NCBI RefSeq assembly: GCF_014203125.1 | Contig: NZ_JACHIH010000018.1 | Location: 33,352-97,351 of the forward strand | Direction: 5' to 3' | Length of the DNA stretch: 64,000 nt | From: Rhodopseudomonas rhenobacensis | GTDB taxonomy: Bacteria; Pseudomonadota; Alphaproteobacteria; Rhizobiales; Xanthobacteraceae | Part shown: piece by piece, positions 27,989 to 36,176 of the stretch | How positions within the stretch are numbered: position 1 is the first letter of the stretch | How the letters are laid out: every line of letters begins with the position of its first letter | The notes under the pieces: model-generated | Seen by the model: the letters and a program-made list of their open reading frames with translations, nothing else | Told to the model about the DNA's origin: nothing | Databases searched by the model: none | Made by a program: the position numbers and the translations under genes

Positions 27989-28648
27989 ATGCCTCATCTG
28001 AGTACCAGCGTTATGCATCGGTTGCCGTCGGGCAAGACCACCACGGCCGATCGGCTCTTGGTGGCGGCCGGCGAGTTGATGACCGAGCGCAACTCCATCG
28101 ACGTGTCGCTGCACGACATCGCCGAGAAGGCCGGCGTCAACGCCGCGCTGGTGAAATATCATTTCGGCAACAAGGACGGCTTGATGCTGGCGCTGCTCGA
28201 GCGCGACGCCGTCACCGAGATGGCCAATCTGGAATATCTGCTGGCGCAGCCGATCTCGCCCTCGGCGAAGATGCGGCTGCACATCGCCGGGATCATCAAG
28301 ACCTATCACCAGTTTCCCTACATGAACCGGCTGATCCATTACATGCTGCACGAGAGCGGCGGCGAGGCCGCCGACGAGGTGTCGAAATTCTTCGTCGGCC
28401 CGCTGCTGGATTTCCAGCGCCGGCTGTTGGCGCAGGGCGTTGCCGCGGGCGAATTCCGCCACGTCGATCCGGTGCTGTTCTACACCAGCCTGGTCGGCGC
28501 CTGCGATCACCTGTTCTTCAGCCGCCACTCGATGACGCGCGCGATCGGCGTCGGCCCGGTGACCGATCAGGTCTGCCGCGACTACATCGCCCACATGGAG
28601 ACGTTGATCCTCGACGGCCTGTTGCGGCCGGAGCGGGCGGTCAGCTAG
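27989..28648 (+). CDS. TetR-family transcriptional regulator
   Basis: A 219-residue regulator with a TetR helix-turn-helix near residues 20-68 (ADRLLVAAGELMTERNS, LHDIAEKAGVNAALVKYHF) and a mostly helical ligand-binding domain. It is divergent from the acyl-CoA synthetase and upstream of the dehydrogenase genes, so an acyl-CoA-responsive repressor of this block is likely, by analogy with FadR/PsrA/LiuR-type TetR proteins. A pair of 13 bp direct repeats lies 65-100 bp upstream of its start. ATG 28013 is an alternative start, eight codons in. Confidence 0.9.
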   Translation: MPHLSTSVMHRLPSGKTTTADRLLVAAGELMTERNSIDVSLHDIAEKAGVNAALVKYHFGNKDGLMLALLERDAVTEMANLEYLLAQPISPSAKMRLHIAGIIKTYHQFPYMNRLIHYMLHESGGEAADEVSKFFVGPLLDFQRRLLAQGVAAGEFRHVDPVLFYTSLVGACDHLFFSRHSMTRAIGVGPVTDQVCRDYIAHMETLILDGLLRPERAVS

Positions 28649-29507
28649 CGGCCCACGCCATCAGACAACACCAAGTTCAACACCAACCAGTTCAACACCA
28701 AGAAGAAACGGCACCACCCACTTCGCAGCATCAAAATGAATACGGAAACGCCCAAGGACAGACTTCAAAGATTTCAAAAATAAGAAGCGTCCAAGGACAG
28801 GTTGATAACAAGAAACCACGGAAACGCCCAAGGACTTCAATTCAAGCAGCGCGACCAAGACCAACAAGAACACTGACAACAAGTAACAAGAACACCAAGA
28901 CCAATCGGAAACGCCCAAGGACTTCGCCTTCACGCTGACCCCGGCACCAGATTGGGGGAGCGCCCAAGGACTTCGCAACAAAGGACTTCGCAACACAACA
29001 ACAGAACAAAATACGGAAACGCCCAAGGACCCAGGGAGACTTCAAAGCAGACGTCATGGCGGCCGCCGAACCAGCTTCAGCGGATGACCACAGACTGCGA
29101 CAAGCAGCGACGCGCGCGATCCCGGCATCAGATCAGGACGCGCCCAAGGACGGAAGAGACGACATAACAAAACAAAAACCGATACGGAAACGCCCAAGGA
29201 CTTGTCTTTCCGAAAACCTGACTCACAGCTTCAACGAAGTCAGGACTTCGACGTCGTCATGGGGCAATCGTGATGACGCGGCGTTGTTGCGACGACGCAT
29301 CCAGGGCACCACGCGATGCCCTGGATGCTTCGCTTGCCGAGCGGGCGCCGCCTCGGCGCGCGGCGACGTAACACTCAAAGAATCGATCGAAGGATCCGGC
29401 GACAAGGATCCGCGCGCGACATCTGTGCTGCAAGATTTGCTTCAAGCCGGTCTCGACAGCCAAGTCGGGAAACGCCCAAAGCAAGGGGCAAGGAAAGGTT
29501 CGCTACG
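28649..29507 (+). repeat. T-poor, A/C-rich non-coding region with interspersed CGGAAACGCCCAAGGAC motifs
   Basis: 859 bp without a credible gene. The motif CGGAAACGCCCAAGGAC is exact at 28743, 28819, 28906, 29014 and 29185, and varied at 28782 (GAAGCGTCCAAGGAC), 28955 (GGGGAGCGCCCAAGGAC) and 29135 (GGACGCGCCCAAGGAC). A related GGGAAACGCCCAAAG lies at 29467, just before the dehydrogenase start. Spacing is irregular (37-121 bp). The plus strand between 28660 and 29200 is rich in A and very poor in T (3 of 60 bases at 28861-28920), with AAC/AAG-type triplets. The next gene is on the same strand, so this may be its leader. Confidence 0.8.
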
Positions 29508-30266
29508 ATGCAGTTGCAAGACGTCTCCGTCCTGATCACCGGCGGCGGCTCTGGACTGGGAGCCGCCACCGCGCGGGCGATGGCCGCCAAGGGCGCCAAG
29601 GTCGCGGTGCTCGACATGAACAAGGATAATGCCGAAGCGGTCGCCGCCGAGATCGGCGGGGTGGCCTGCGTCGGCGATGTTTCCGAAGAAGCCCCGGTGC
29701 AGGAAGCGATCGCCAAGGCGGAAGCCGCGCATGGCGTGATCCGCGTGCTGGTGAATTGCGCCGGCATCGGCGCCGCGGCGAAGACCGTCGGCAAGAACGG
29801 CGCGCTGCCGCTCGATCAGTTCTCCCGCGTCATCAAGGTCAATCTGATCGGCTCGTTCAATTGCATTCGCCTGGTCGCCGAGCGGATGCAGAGCGCGCCG
29901 CCGATCGGCGAGGAGCGCGGCGTCGTCATCAGCACCGCGAGCGTGGCGGCGTTCGATGGCCAGGTCGGGCAGGCGGCGTATTCCGCCTCCAAGGGCGGCA
30001 TCGTCGGCATGACGCTGCCGGTGGCGCGCGATCTCGCCTCGTTGAACATCCGCGTCATGACCATCGCGCCCGGCCTATTTCTGACGCCGCTGCTGAAGGG
30101 CCTTCCCGAAGAAGCGCAGAAGAGCCTCGGCGCCCAGGTGCCGCATCCGGCGCGGCTCGGCGATCCGTCCGAATACGCCATGCTGGCCGTGCACATCGTC
30201 GAGAACCCGATGCTGAACGGCGAGACCATCCGGCTCGACGGCGCGATTCGCATGGCGCCGCGCTAG
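29508..30266 (+). CDS. SDR-family 3-hydroxyacyl-CoA dehydrogenase (HSD17B10-like)
   Basis: A 252-residue short-chain dehydrogenase. The cofactor loop is [20 protein letters not shown] with its acidic residue suggests NAD preference. NCAGIG is the structural NAG motif, ISTASVAAF supplies the catalytic Ser and AAYSASKGG the Tyr-x3-Lys pair. It resembles type II 3-hydroxyacyl-CoA dehydrogenases, which oxidise 3-hydroxyacyl-CoA in beta-oxidation of branched or steroid-like acyl chains. ATG 29508 is used; the frame is open upstream into the repeat region but without homology. Two acyl-CoA dehydrogenase genes follow on the same strand. Confidence 0.88.
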   Translation: MQLQDVSVLITGGGSGLGAATARAMAAKGAKVAVLDMNKDNAEAVAAEIGGVACVGDVSEEAPVQEAIAKAEAAHGVIRVLVNCAGIGAAAKTVGKNGALPLDQFSRVIKVNLIGSFNCIRLVAERMQSAPPIGEERGVVISTASVAAFDGQVGQAAYSASKGGIVGMTLPVARDLASLNIRVMTIAPGLFLTPLLKGLPEEAQKSLGAQVPHPARLGDPSEYAMLAVHIVENPMLNGETIRLDGAIRMAPR

Positions 30267-30329
30267 AAGAGGCGATCCGGAGACGATGCGCCGCGCGGTG
30301 CGCGCGGCAAAAAACATGGGACCAACGCC

Positions 30330-31457
30330 ATGAATTTCGATTTCTCCGACGAACAGAAACAACTACGCGAGCAGGCGCGGCGCTTCCTCGCCGAGAAGTG
30401 CCCGCCGAAAGCGGTGCGCGAGGTGCTCGACGGCAAGGCGCCCTACGACCGCGCGCTGTGGCAGGGCTTTGCCGAGATGGGATTTCTCGGCGTGGCGATT
30501 CCCGAACAGTACGGCGGCGCCGGCGCCGGCCAGCTCGAGCTCTGCGTGCTGGCCGAAGAGGTCGGCCGCGCGCTGGCCCCGGTGCCGTTTTCTTCCACGG
30601 TGTATCTCGCCGCCGAGGCCTTGCTGATGGCGGGCTCCGAGGCGCAGAAGAAGAAGTGGCTGCCGCGGATCGCGTCGGGCGAGGCGATCGGCACGCTGGC
30701 GCTGTTCGAGGGCCGCGGCCAGCCGTCGCCGGCCGCGATCAAGCTCGCCGCCTCCGACGGCCGGCTCAGCGGCGTGAAACTGCCGGTGCCGGACGGCGCC
30801 ATCGCGCATGTCGCCATCGTCGCCGCGCGCTCGGCCTCGACCGGCCGCGACAGCGACATCGCGCTGTATCTGGTCGATCTCTCCGCCGACGGCATTGAAG
30901 CGTGCGAGCTCGCCAATCTCGATCCGTCGCGCGGCCAGGCCGAGATTCGTTTCAATAATGCAGAAGCCGAGCCGCTCGGCGAAGCGTCAGAGGGCTGGAG
31001 CCTCGTTACAAGATTGCTCGACCGCGCCGCGGTCTTGATCGGCTTCGAGCAGGTCGGCGGCGCCGATCGCGCGCTGGAGATGGGCCGCGACTACGCGCTC
31101 GACCGCATCGCCTTCGGCCGCCCGATCGGCTCGTTCCAGGCGATCAAGCACATGCTCGCCGACATGTATGTCGCCGCCACTTTGGCGCGCTCGAATTGTT
31201 ACTACGGCGCCTGGGCGCTCTCCACCGACGCTGCGGAATTGCCGGAGGCGGCCGCCGCGGCGCGGATCAGCGCGACGCAGGCGTTCCAGCATTGCGCGAA
31301 GAACAACATCCAGGTGCACGGCGGCATGGGCTTCACCTGGGAGTTCGACTGCCATCTGTACTACCGCCGCGCCAACGCGCTGGCGCTGGCGCTCGGCAGT
31401 CAGTCGTATTGGGAAGACCAGCTGATCGAGCGGATGCGGCAAAGGAATGCGGCGTAA
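30330..31457 (+). CDS. Acyl-CoA dehydrogenase, probable non-catalytic-type partner
   Basis: A 375-residue acyl-CoA dehydrogenase-fold protein. The N-terminal helical part (FSDEQKQLREQARRFL, YGGAGAGQLELCVLAEEVGR), and the C-terminal domain with DRIAFGRPIGSFQAIKHMLAD and QVHGGMGFTWEFDCHLYYRR, are present. The position that carries the catalytic Glu in many family members (YEGT or VEGGTDE) is not evident. In heteromeric steroid-side-chain dehydrogenases one subunit lacks the base, so it may pair with the second dehydrogenase at 31731. It follows the SDR gene by 63 bp. Substrate unknown. Confidence 0.85.
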   Translation: MNFDFSDEQKQLREQARRFLAEKCPPKAVREVLDGKAPYDRALWQGFAEMGFLGVAIPEQYGGAGAGQLELCVLAEEVGRALAPVPFSSTVYLAAEALLMAGSEAQKKKWLPRIASGEAIGTLALFEGRGQPSPAAIKLAASDGRLSGVKLPVPDGAIAHVAIVAARSASTGRDSDIALYLVDLSADGIEACELANLDPSRGQAEIRFNNAEAEPLGEASEGWSLVTRLLDRAAVLIGFEQVGGADRALEMGRDYALDRIAFGRPIGSFQAIKHMLADMYVAATLARSNCYYGAWALSTDAAELPEAAAAARISATQAFQHCAKNNIQVHGGMGFTWEFDCHLYYRRANALALALGSQSYWEDQLIERMRQRNAA

Positions 31458-31459
31458 CG

Positions 31460-31590
31460 CGCGTGTCCCGGACGCGGTGCAGCGCGCAGCGCTGCTCCGC
31501 AGAGCCGGGACCGTAACGAAGGCATCGTCTGAAACGGTCCCGGGTCGGCGGCGCGGCGTGAAGAACGCCGCACCGCGCCCGGGACACGCG
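31460..31590. repeat. GTCCCGG-type palindromic repeat
   Basis: 131 bp bounded by CGCGTGTCCCG and CGGGACACGCG, with an inner pair GCCGGGACCGT/ACGGTCCCGGG. It lies between the two acyl-CoA dehydrogenase genes. Confidence 0.8.
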
Positions 31591-31608
31591 GAGCGAGAGT
31601 GAAGCCCC

Positions 31609-31690
31609 GTAGGATGGGCTGAGCGCAGCGAAACCCATCGGCTCCGGGCCATGCGGTGTTGGGTTTCGCAAGGGCTCAACCCATCCTGCG
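31609..31690. repeat. GTAGGATGGG-type palindromic repeat
   Basis: Bounded by TAGGATGGGCTGAGCG and GCTCAACCCATCCTGCG, with inner GCGAAACCCATC/GTTGGGTTTCGC arms. A second, unrelated repeat family in the same 270 bp gap. Confidence 0.75.
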
Positions 31691-31730
31691 AATGCGTTCG
31701 GGGCAAGGCTCCGGGATGAAAGGCGATGCC

Positions 31731-32975
31731 ATGAACTTCGACGACACCCCGCAGGAAGCCGCGTTTCGCGCCGAGGCGCGCGCCTGGATCGCCGCCAACG
31801 CGCCGAAGCAATATGAGGAGCCGTTGCGCAAAGCCTCGCTCGGCCGGCTCGCGCTCGACGGCGCGACCGCGCTCGAGGTCGCCAAGGCCTGGCAGAAGAA
31901 GAAGGCGCAAGCCGGCTGGGCCTGCCTGCATTGGCCGAAGGATTACGGCGGCCGCGGCGCCACGCCGATCGAGCGGGTGATCTGGCAGCAGGAGGAGGGC
32001 GTGTTCGGCAAGCTCAGCTTCCTGTTCATCATCGGCCACGGCATGTGCGGCCCGACCATGATGGCCTACGCCTCGGAAGAGCAGAAGCGGAACTATTTGC
32101 CGCCGCTGGCGTCCGGCGAACAGATCTGGTGCCAGCTGTTTTCCGAGCCGGCCAGCGGCTCCGACGTCGCCGGTTTGCGCACCCGCGCCGAGCGCGACGG
32201 CGACGATTGGATCATCAACGGCCAGAAGATCTGGACCTCCGGCGCGCACTATTCGGACTACGGCATCCTGATCACCCGCACCGATCCCAGCGTGCCGAAG
32301 CACAAGGGGCTCACCATGTTCTTCCTCGACATGAAGAGCCCGGGCGTCGAGGTGCGGCCGATCAAGCAGGCCAACGGCCAGTCGGACTTCAACGAGGTGT
32401 ATTTCACCGACGTGCGGATTCCCGATGCGCAGCGGTTAGGTAGCGTCAATGACGGCTGGAACGTGTCGCTGACCACGCTGATGAACGAGCGGATGTCGAT
32501 CGGCACCCAGATCACCACCGGCGTTCCGGAGCTGTTCGACTACTGCGGCAACCTGATGCTGGAGGATGGCCCGGCGATCGACGACCGCGCCGTGCGCTCC
32601 AAACTGGCGAACTGGGCGGTGAAGGCGAGTGGGCTGAAATACACCAGCCTGCGGGCGATCTCGGCGCTGTCGAAAGGCGAGCGGCCGGGGCCGGAGAATT
32701 CGATCGGCAAACTGGTCGCCGCCTCGATGATCCAGGAAGTCGCGATGTATGCGCTCGACTTGCAGGGCGCCGCCGGCGTGCTCTCCGGGCCGGAAGCCGA
32801 CGCCGCCGGCAAATTCCAGGCGATGCTGCTACGCGCGCCGGGCACCCGCGTCGAAGGCGGCACCGACGAGATCATGCGCAACATCATCGCCGAGCGGGTG
32901 CTCGGGCTGCCCGGCGACATCCGGGTCGACAAGGACGTGCCATTCAACCAGATTCCCACGCGGGGGCGGGGATAG
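31731..32975 (+). CDS. Acyl-CoA dehydrogenase (FadE17/FadE26-like)
   Basis: A 414-residue flavoprotein dehydrogenase. The FAD/substrate region QLFSEPASGSDVAGL and IINGQKIWTSGAHYSDYGIL is typical, and the C-terminal RVEGGTDEIMRNIIAERVLG carries the expected catalytic Glu. It would introduce the alpha-beta double bond into an acyl-CoA and pass electrons to ETF. ATG 31731 has AAAGG 8 bases upstream; ATG 31716 is a less well-placed alternative. It is probably the catalytic partner of the 30330-31457 gene, although 270 bp of repeats separate the two. Confidence 0.9.
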   Translation: MNFDDTPQEAAFRAEARAWIAANAPKQYEEPLRKASLGRLALDGATALEVAKAWQKKKAQAGWACLHWPKDYGGRGATPIERVIWQQEEGVFGKLSFLFIIGHGMCGPTMMAYASEEQKRNYLPPLASGEQIWCQLFSEPASGSDVAGLRTRAERDGDDWIINGQKIWTSGAHYSDYGILITRTDPSVPKHKGLTMFFLDMKSPGVEVRPIKQANGQSDFNEVYFTDVRIPDAQRLGSVNDGWNVSLTTLMNERMSIGTQITTGVPELFDYCGNLMLEDGPAIDDRAVRSKLANWAVKASGLKYTSLRAISALSKGERPGPENSIGKLVAASMIQEVAMYALDLQGAAGVLSGPEADAAGKFQAMLLRAPGTRVEGGTDEIMRNIIAERVLGLPGDIRVDKDVPFNQIPTRGRG

Positions 32976-33000
32976 GATTATCGCTCGCCGACCAGGGCGG

Positions 33001-33160
33001 CCTCTTCCCTCGCCCCGCTTGCGGGGAGAGGGTGGCTCGAATGCGCGTAGCGCGTTCGAGTCGGGTGAGGGGGCGCCGCGTTATGCCGAGACGCCCCCTC
33101 ACCCGACCTGGCTTCGCTGACGCTTCGCCGGGTCGACCTCTCCCCGCAAGCGGGGAGAGG
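33001..33160. repeat. CTCTCCCCGC/GGTGAGGGGGCG compound repeat, two units
   Basis: Contains CCCCGCTTGCGGGGAGAGGG and TCGGGTGAGGGGGCG, followed by the inverse GACGCCCCCTCACCCGA and CTCTCCCCGCAAGCGGGGAG. Two elements in inverted orientation form a very long potential hairpin. The same family is found at 60381-60530, 60592-60693 and 63841-63910. Confidence 0.88.
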
Positions 33161-33216
33161 CGAAGCGGTGCCGCGTGAGAACTCTTGCCAACCCTGTTAC
33201 TTATGATGGTTGAACC

Positions 33217-33909
33217 ATGACCCACGACTCCTCCGCCCCGATCGACGTGCTGGAAGATCTGTTGGCGCAGCGCTATTCGTGCCGCGCCTACAAGACGGAC
33301 CAAGTGCCGCGCCAAATCATCGAGCGGATTCTCGGCGCCGCGCAACGCACCGCGTCGTGGTGCAACAGCCAGCCCTGGCAGGTGGTGATCACCTCGGGCG
33401 AGGAGACCGAGAAATTCCGCGACGCGTTGTATCCGGTGGCGGCGTCCGGCGCGGCGCCCGGCGGCGACTTCGAATTTCCGCGGGAGTATCGCGGGGTGTA
33501 TCTGCAGCGCCGCCGCGAGAGCGGCTTTCAGCTCTACGACACGCTCGGCATCGTCAAGGGCGACAAGGCGGCCTACGCCAAACAGATGCTGGAGAATTTC
33601 AAATTCTTCGGCGCGCCGCATGTGGCCATCATCAGCACCGACGAGGCGCTCGGGGTCTATGGCGCGGTCGATTGCGGCGGCTATGTCGCCAACTTCATGT
33701 TGGCGGCGCAGGCGCTCGGCATAGCCAGCGTGCCGCAGGCGGCGCTGGCGATGCATTCGGCGGTGGTGCGCCGGCATTTCGGCTTGGGCGACGATCGCCG
33801 CGTGGTGTGCGGCATCTCGTTCGGCTATCCCGACCGCGACCACAAGATCAACAGCTACCGCACCTCGCGCGCATCGCTCGGCGAGGTCGTGACGTTCGTG
33901 GGGGAGTGA
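33217..33909 (+). CDS. Nitroreductase-family flavoprotein
   Basis: A 230-residue FMN-dependent oxidoreductase. RYSCRAYKTDQVPRQIIERI and ASWCNSQPWQVVI are the FMN-binding N-terminal segments; VDCGGYVANFMLAAQALGI and the C-terminal FGYPDRDHKINSYRTSRA match the nitroreductase family that reduces nitro-compounds, quinones or enoates with NAD(P)H. It follows the acyl-CoA block after a compound repeat, so it is probably separately transcribed. No specific substrate is suggested by the sequence. Confidence 0.9.
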   Translation: MTHDSSAPIDVLEDLLAQRYSCRAYKTDQVPRQIIERILGAAQRTASWCNSQPWQVVITSGEETEKFRDALYPVAASGAAPGGDFEFPREYRGVYLQRRRESGFQLYDTLGIVKGDKAAYAKQMLENFKFFGAPHVAIISTDEALGVYGAVDCGGYVANFMLAAQALGIASVPQAALAMHSAVVRRHFGLGDDRRVVCGISFGYPDRDHKINSYRTSRASLGEVVTFVGE

Positions 33910-33964
33910 GCGCGCGCGATCTTCCCGGATGAGGGCGCCAACAGGCAAATCCGCGCCGGCGACA

Positions 33965-34357
33965 TTAATTGTCAATATTCCTCAACTCGCCAATCTCGCG
34001 CGCATTGCGCAGGATCTTTTCGATAACGTGGCCCACGTCTTCGGGCGCGCCGCCAAATTCGTCCACGAGCAAGACGAACCGCGGATCATCACCGCCACTC
34101 GCTGAGACGGTGCAAAGTACGAAGGCGCCGTCGTTGGACGGAACCTGGATCATCCAACTGCCGCCTTCGTCAAAACCGGGGCCATCTGCGGCCAACCCTG
34201 CATTGACCATTTCGGACTTCAGCCAAAGGGCGAGCTTTTTGAACTTCGCAAGATGTTCGGCCGTGCCACGGGAATCGTGCAATATCAGTTCGTCTTCCAC
34301 AGAAGACTTTACCGATGCATCGAAAAGCGTTGGCGCCCTGAAATGGAATTCTCTCAT
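33965..34357 (-). CDS. Hypothetical protein, low-GC islet
   Basis: A 130-residue soluble protein beginning MREFHFRAPTLFDASVKSS and ending KILRNAREIGELRNIDN. ATG 34357 is preceded by GGGGGAGACA on the coding strand; a TTG at 34369 is less likely. Base composition is visibly more AT-rich than the neighbours (for example AATTGTCAATATTCCTCAA at its 3' end). No domain was recognised. Size, isolation and composition resemble immunity-type or other transferred accessory genes, but nothing in the sequence proves this. Confidence 0.55.
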   Translation of the reverse strand: MREFHFRAPTLFDASVKSSVEDELILHDSRGTAEHLAKFKKLALWLKSEMVNAGLAADGPGFDEGGSWMIQVPSNDGAFVLCTVSASGGDDPRFVLLVDEFGGAPEDVGHVIEKILRNAREIGELRNIDN

Positions 34358-34473
34358 TGTCTCCCCCAAGACTTCAATCGTTGGTCAAATGTGGTGGGCT
34401 CGGCCGCTGACAGAGAATATTTAAGCCCGGCGCCTGTTGGCGCAAGGTCGTCTTTGTTAGTGTAGAGGTGCGC

Positions 34474-35286
34474 TCAGAACCGCGGCGCGCGCTTCTCTTT
34501 GAACGCCGCGATGCCTTCGTTGATCTCCGCGCTCTGCATACTGTCGCGGGCGCGCTGGTCGGCGGCGGCTTCGTCGAGCTGATCGCGGGCGAATTCGTTG
34601 ATCGCGCGCTTCATCCCGGCCATCGCCAGCGGCGCGTTGCCGGCGAGAATGTTCGCCAGCGCGTCGACCTCGGAGTCGAGCCGTTTCATCGGCACCAGGG
34701 CGGTGAGATAGCCGATCCGCAGCATCTCGCGGGCGTCGATCTTCTGCGCGGTGAGAAACAGCTTCTTGGCGTTGTCGACGCCGAGCCGCGACACGTAGCG
34801 GCGGATCCCGCTCTTGTAGTAGTGCAGCCCGAGCCGTGCTGCCGGCATGAACATTTCGCAGCCCTCGGCGCCGATGCGGAAATCGCAGGCCAGCGCCAGG
34901 TCGGTGGAGCCGCCATAGACCCCGCCATTGAGCCGGCAGATGGTCGGCAGTTTGAGATCCTCGAGCCGGTTGGCCACCACCTCGAACGCGGCACCTGCGC
35001 TCGGCTGCGCCGCGTCGGCGGCGGCGCGCTCGGCAACCTTGCCGAGATCGAAGCCGGCGGAAAACGCCCGCCCGGTGCCGGTCAGCACCAGCACCCGCAC
35101 CGCGGAGTCAGTCTCGATGGTGTCGAACAGCTGCATCAGCGCGTCGAGGTCGTCCGGCAACAGCCGGTTGAGATGCCGCGGCCGGTTCAGCCGGATCTCG
35201 GCGCGGGCGCCGGCGATGGTCAGGATCGGCGTGGTGTCGGCGGGTTCGTCATGCGCGGGGGTGGTCATCGTCGTGGTGTCCGACAT
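34474..35286 (-). CDS. Crotonase-fold protein (enoyl-CoA hydratase/isomerase family)
   Basis: A 270-residue crotonase-superfamily protein with the oxyanion-hole segments TGTGRAFSAGFDLG and LNGGVYGGSTDLALACDFRI. At the positions of the two catalytic glutamates of enoyl-CoA hydratase it appears to have Asp (GGSTDLALACD instead of GGCELAMMCD) and Ala (FMPAARLGL instead of PE.xLG), so classical hydratase chemistry is doubtful; isomerase, thioesterase or another crotonase reaction is possible. ATG 35286 is chosen because the acidic leader MSDTTTMTTPAHDEPADTTP precedes the fold; the frame remains open far upstream without homology. Confidence 0.8.
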   Translation of the reverse strand: MSDTTTMTTPAHDEPADTTPILTIAGARAEIRLNRPRHLNRLLPDDLDALMQLFDTIETDSAVRVLVLTGTGRAFSAGFDLGKVAERAAADAAQPSAGAAFEVVANRLEDLKLPTICRLNGGVYGGSTDLALACDFRIGAEGCEMFMPAARLGLHYYKSGIRRYVSRLGVDNAKKLFLTAQKIDAREMLRIGYLTALVPMKRLDSEVDALANILAGNAPLAMAGMKRAINEFARDQLDEAAADQRARDSMQSAEINEGIAAFKEKRAPRF

Positions 35287-35478
35287 CGCGGTCTCCTGGC
35301 TAGGGTCCGAACCTGCCCTGCGCGGAGGGCGGCCGTCAACGCCGCCGGAACCAGGCGGGGTGCGACGCTGAAGTTGCGGGGCGGCAATTCGCGCCGGATC
35401 GGCTATATTACCGCCGCAAGCCCAGCGCCCGCGATCGCCTCGCGGGAAACCGTCCGCTATCAGGAATTGGTTGGCCCC

Positions 35479-36162
35479 ATGGATTCGCCGCATATCGCCG
35501 TACAAGCCGGCACGTTCTTCGCCTCGATCTTCGTCGTCGCCACCACCACGATGCGCACGATGATCCCGCTGCGGGTGTTCGGCATCATCACCAATGTGAT
35601 CCTGATCACCACCTCGATCTTCAGCCACGCCTATCCGACGCTGCTGCTGCACGCCGTGCTGCTGCCGCTGAACGGCTACCGGCTGCACCAGATGCTGCAG
35701 CTGGTGCGCGACGTCAAGAAATCGGTCAACAGCGACCTGTCGATGGAATGGCTGAAGCCGTTCATGACCGAGCGCTGCTGCGCGACCGGCGAGGTGCTGT
35801 TCTACAAGGACGAGAAGGCCGAGGACATGTTCTACATCGTCAGCGGCCGCTACCGGCTGGTGGAGTCCGGCATCGAGCTGCCGGTCGGCGCCATCGTCGG
35901 CGAGCTCGGCATGTTGTCGCCGCTCAACGAGCGGACGCAGACGCTGGAATGCATCGAGGGCGGCACCGTGCTCGGCGTCAGCTATCGGCAGGTCGAGGAA
36001 TTGTACGTGCAGAATCCGGAGTTCGGCTTCTACTTCCTGCGGCTGGCGAGCGCCCGGCTGTTCCAGAACATCGGCCGGCTGGAGCAGCGGCTGGCCGAGT
36101 ATACGGTGCAAACGCCGGCGCCCGCTGCCGCGCCAGCGCCCGCCGCACAGGGCTCGGCCTAG
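35479..36162 (+). CDS. Membrane protein with C-terminal cyclic-nucleotide-binding domain
   Basis: A 227-residue protein. Two or three hydrophobic segments occupy the first 70 residues (VFGIITNVILITTSIFSHAY, LLLHAVLLPLNGYRL), followed by a cyclic-nucleotide-binding fold (GEVLFYKDEKAEDMFYIVSG, PVGAIVGELGMLSPLNERTQ) and an Ala/Pro tail. GELGML corresponds to the phosphate-binding cassette; the Arg at ERTQT is in the expected ligand-contact position. There is no DNA-binding helix-turn-helix, so it is a membrane sensor rather than a Crp-type regulator. A DUF6537 gene follows after 14 bp, suggesting one operon. Confidence 0.8.
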   Translation: MDSPHIAVQAGTFFASIFVVATTTMRTMIPLRVFGIITNVILITTSIFSHAYPTLLLHAVLLPLNGYRLHQMLQLVRDVKKSVNSDLSMEWLKPFMTERCCATGEVLFYKDEKAEDMFYIVSGRYRLVESGIELPVGAIVGELGMLSPLNERTQTLECIEGGTVLGVSYRQVEELYVQNPEFGFYFLRLASARLFQNIGRLEQRLAEYTVQTPAPAAAPAPAAQGSA

Positions 36163-36176
36163 CGAGAGCCGCCGCC

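Noticed and set aside
28661..29026. 121-codon minus-strand frame in the T-poor region
   Set aside because: Val/Leu/Ser-rich translation that simply mirrors the repeat motif; no ribosome site or family resemblance.
28649..29300. CRISPR array
   Set aside because: The repeated motif is only ~17 nt, spacing varies from 37 to 121 bp, variants are common, and there are no cas genes.
29056..29535. 159-codon plus-strand frame overlapping the dehydrogenase start
   Set aside because: No homology, no ribosome site, and it runs out of frame into the dehydrogenase gene; a short leader peptide cannot be fully excluded.
35287..36111. N-terminal extension of the crotonase-fold gene
   Set aside because: The frame is open to 36111 but overlaps the cNMP-binding gene on the other strand and encodes no recognisable domain.
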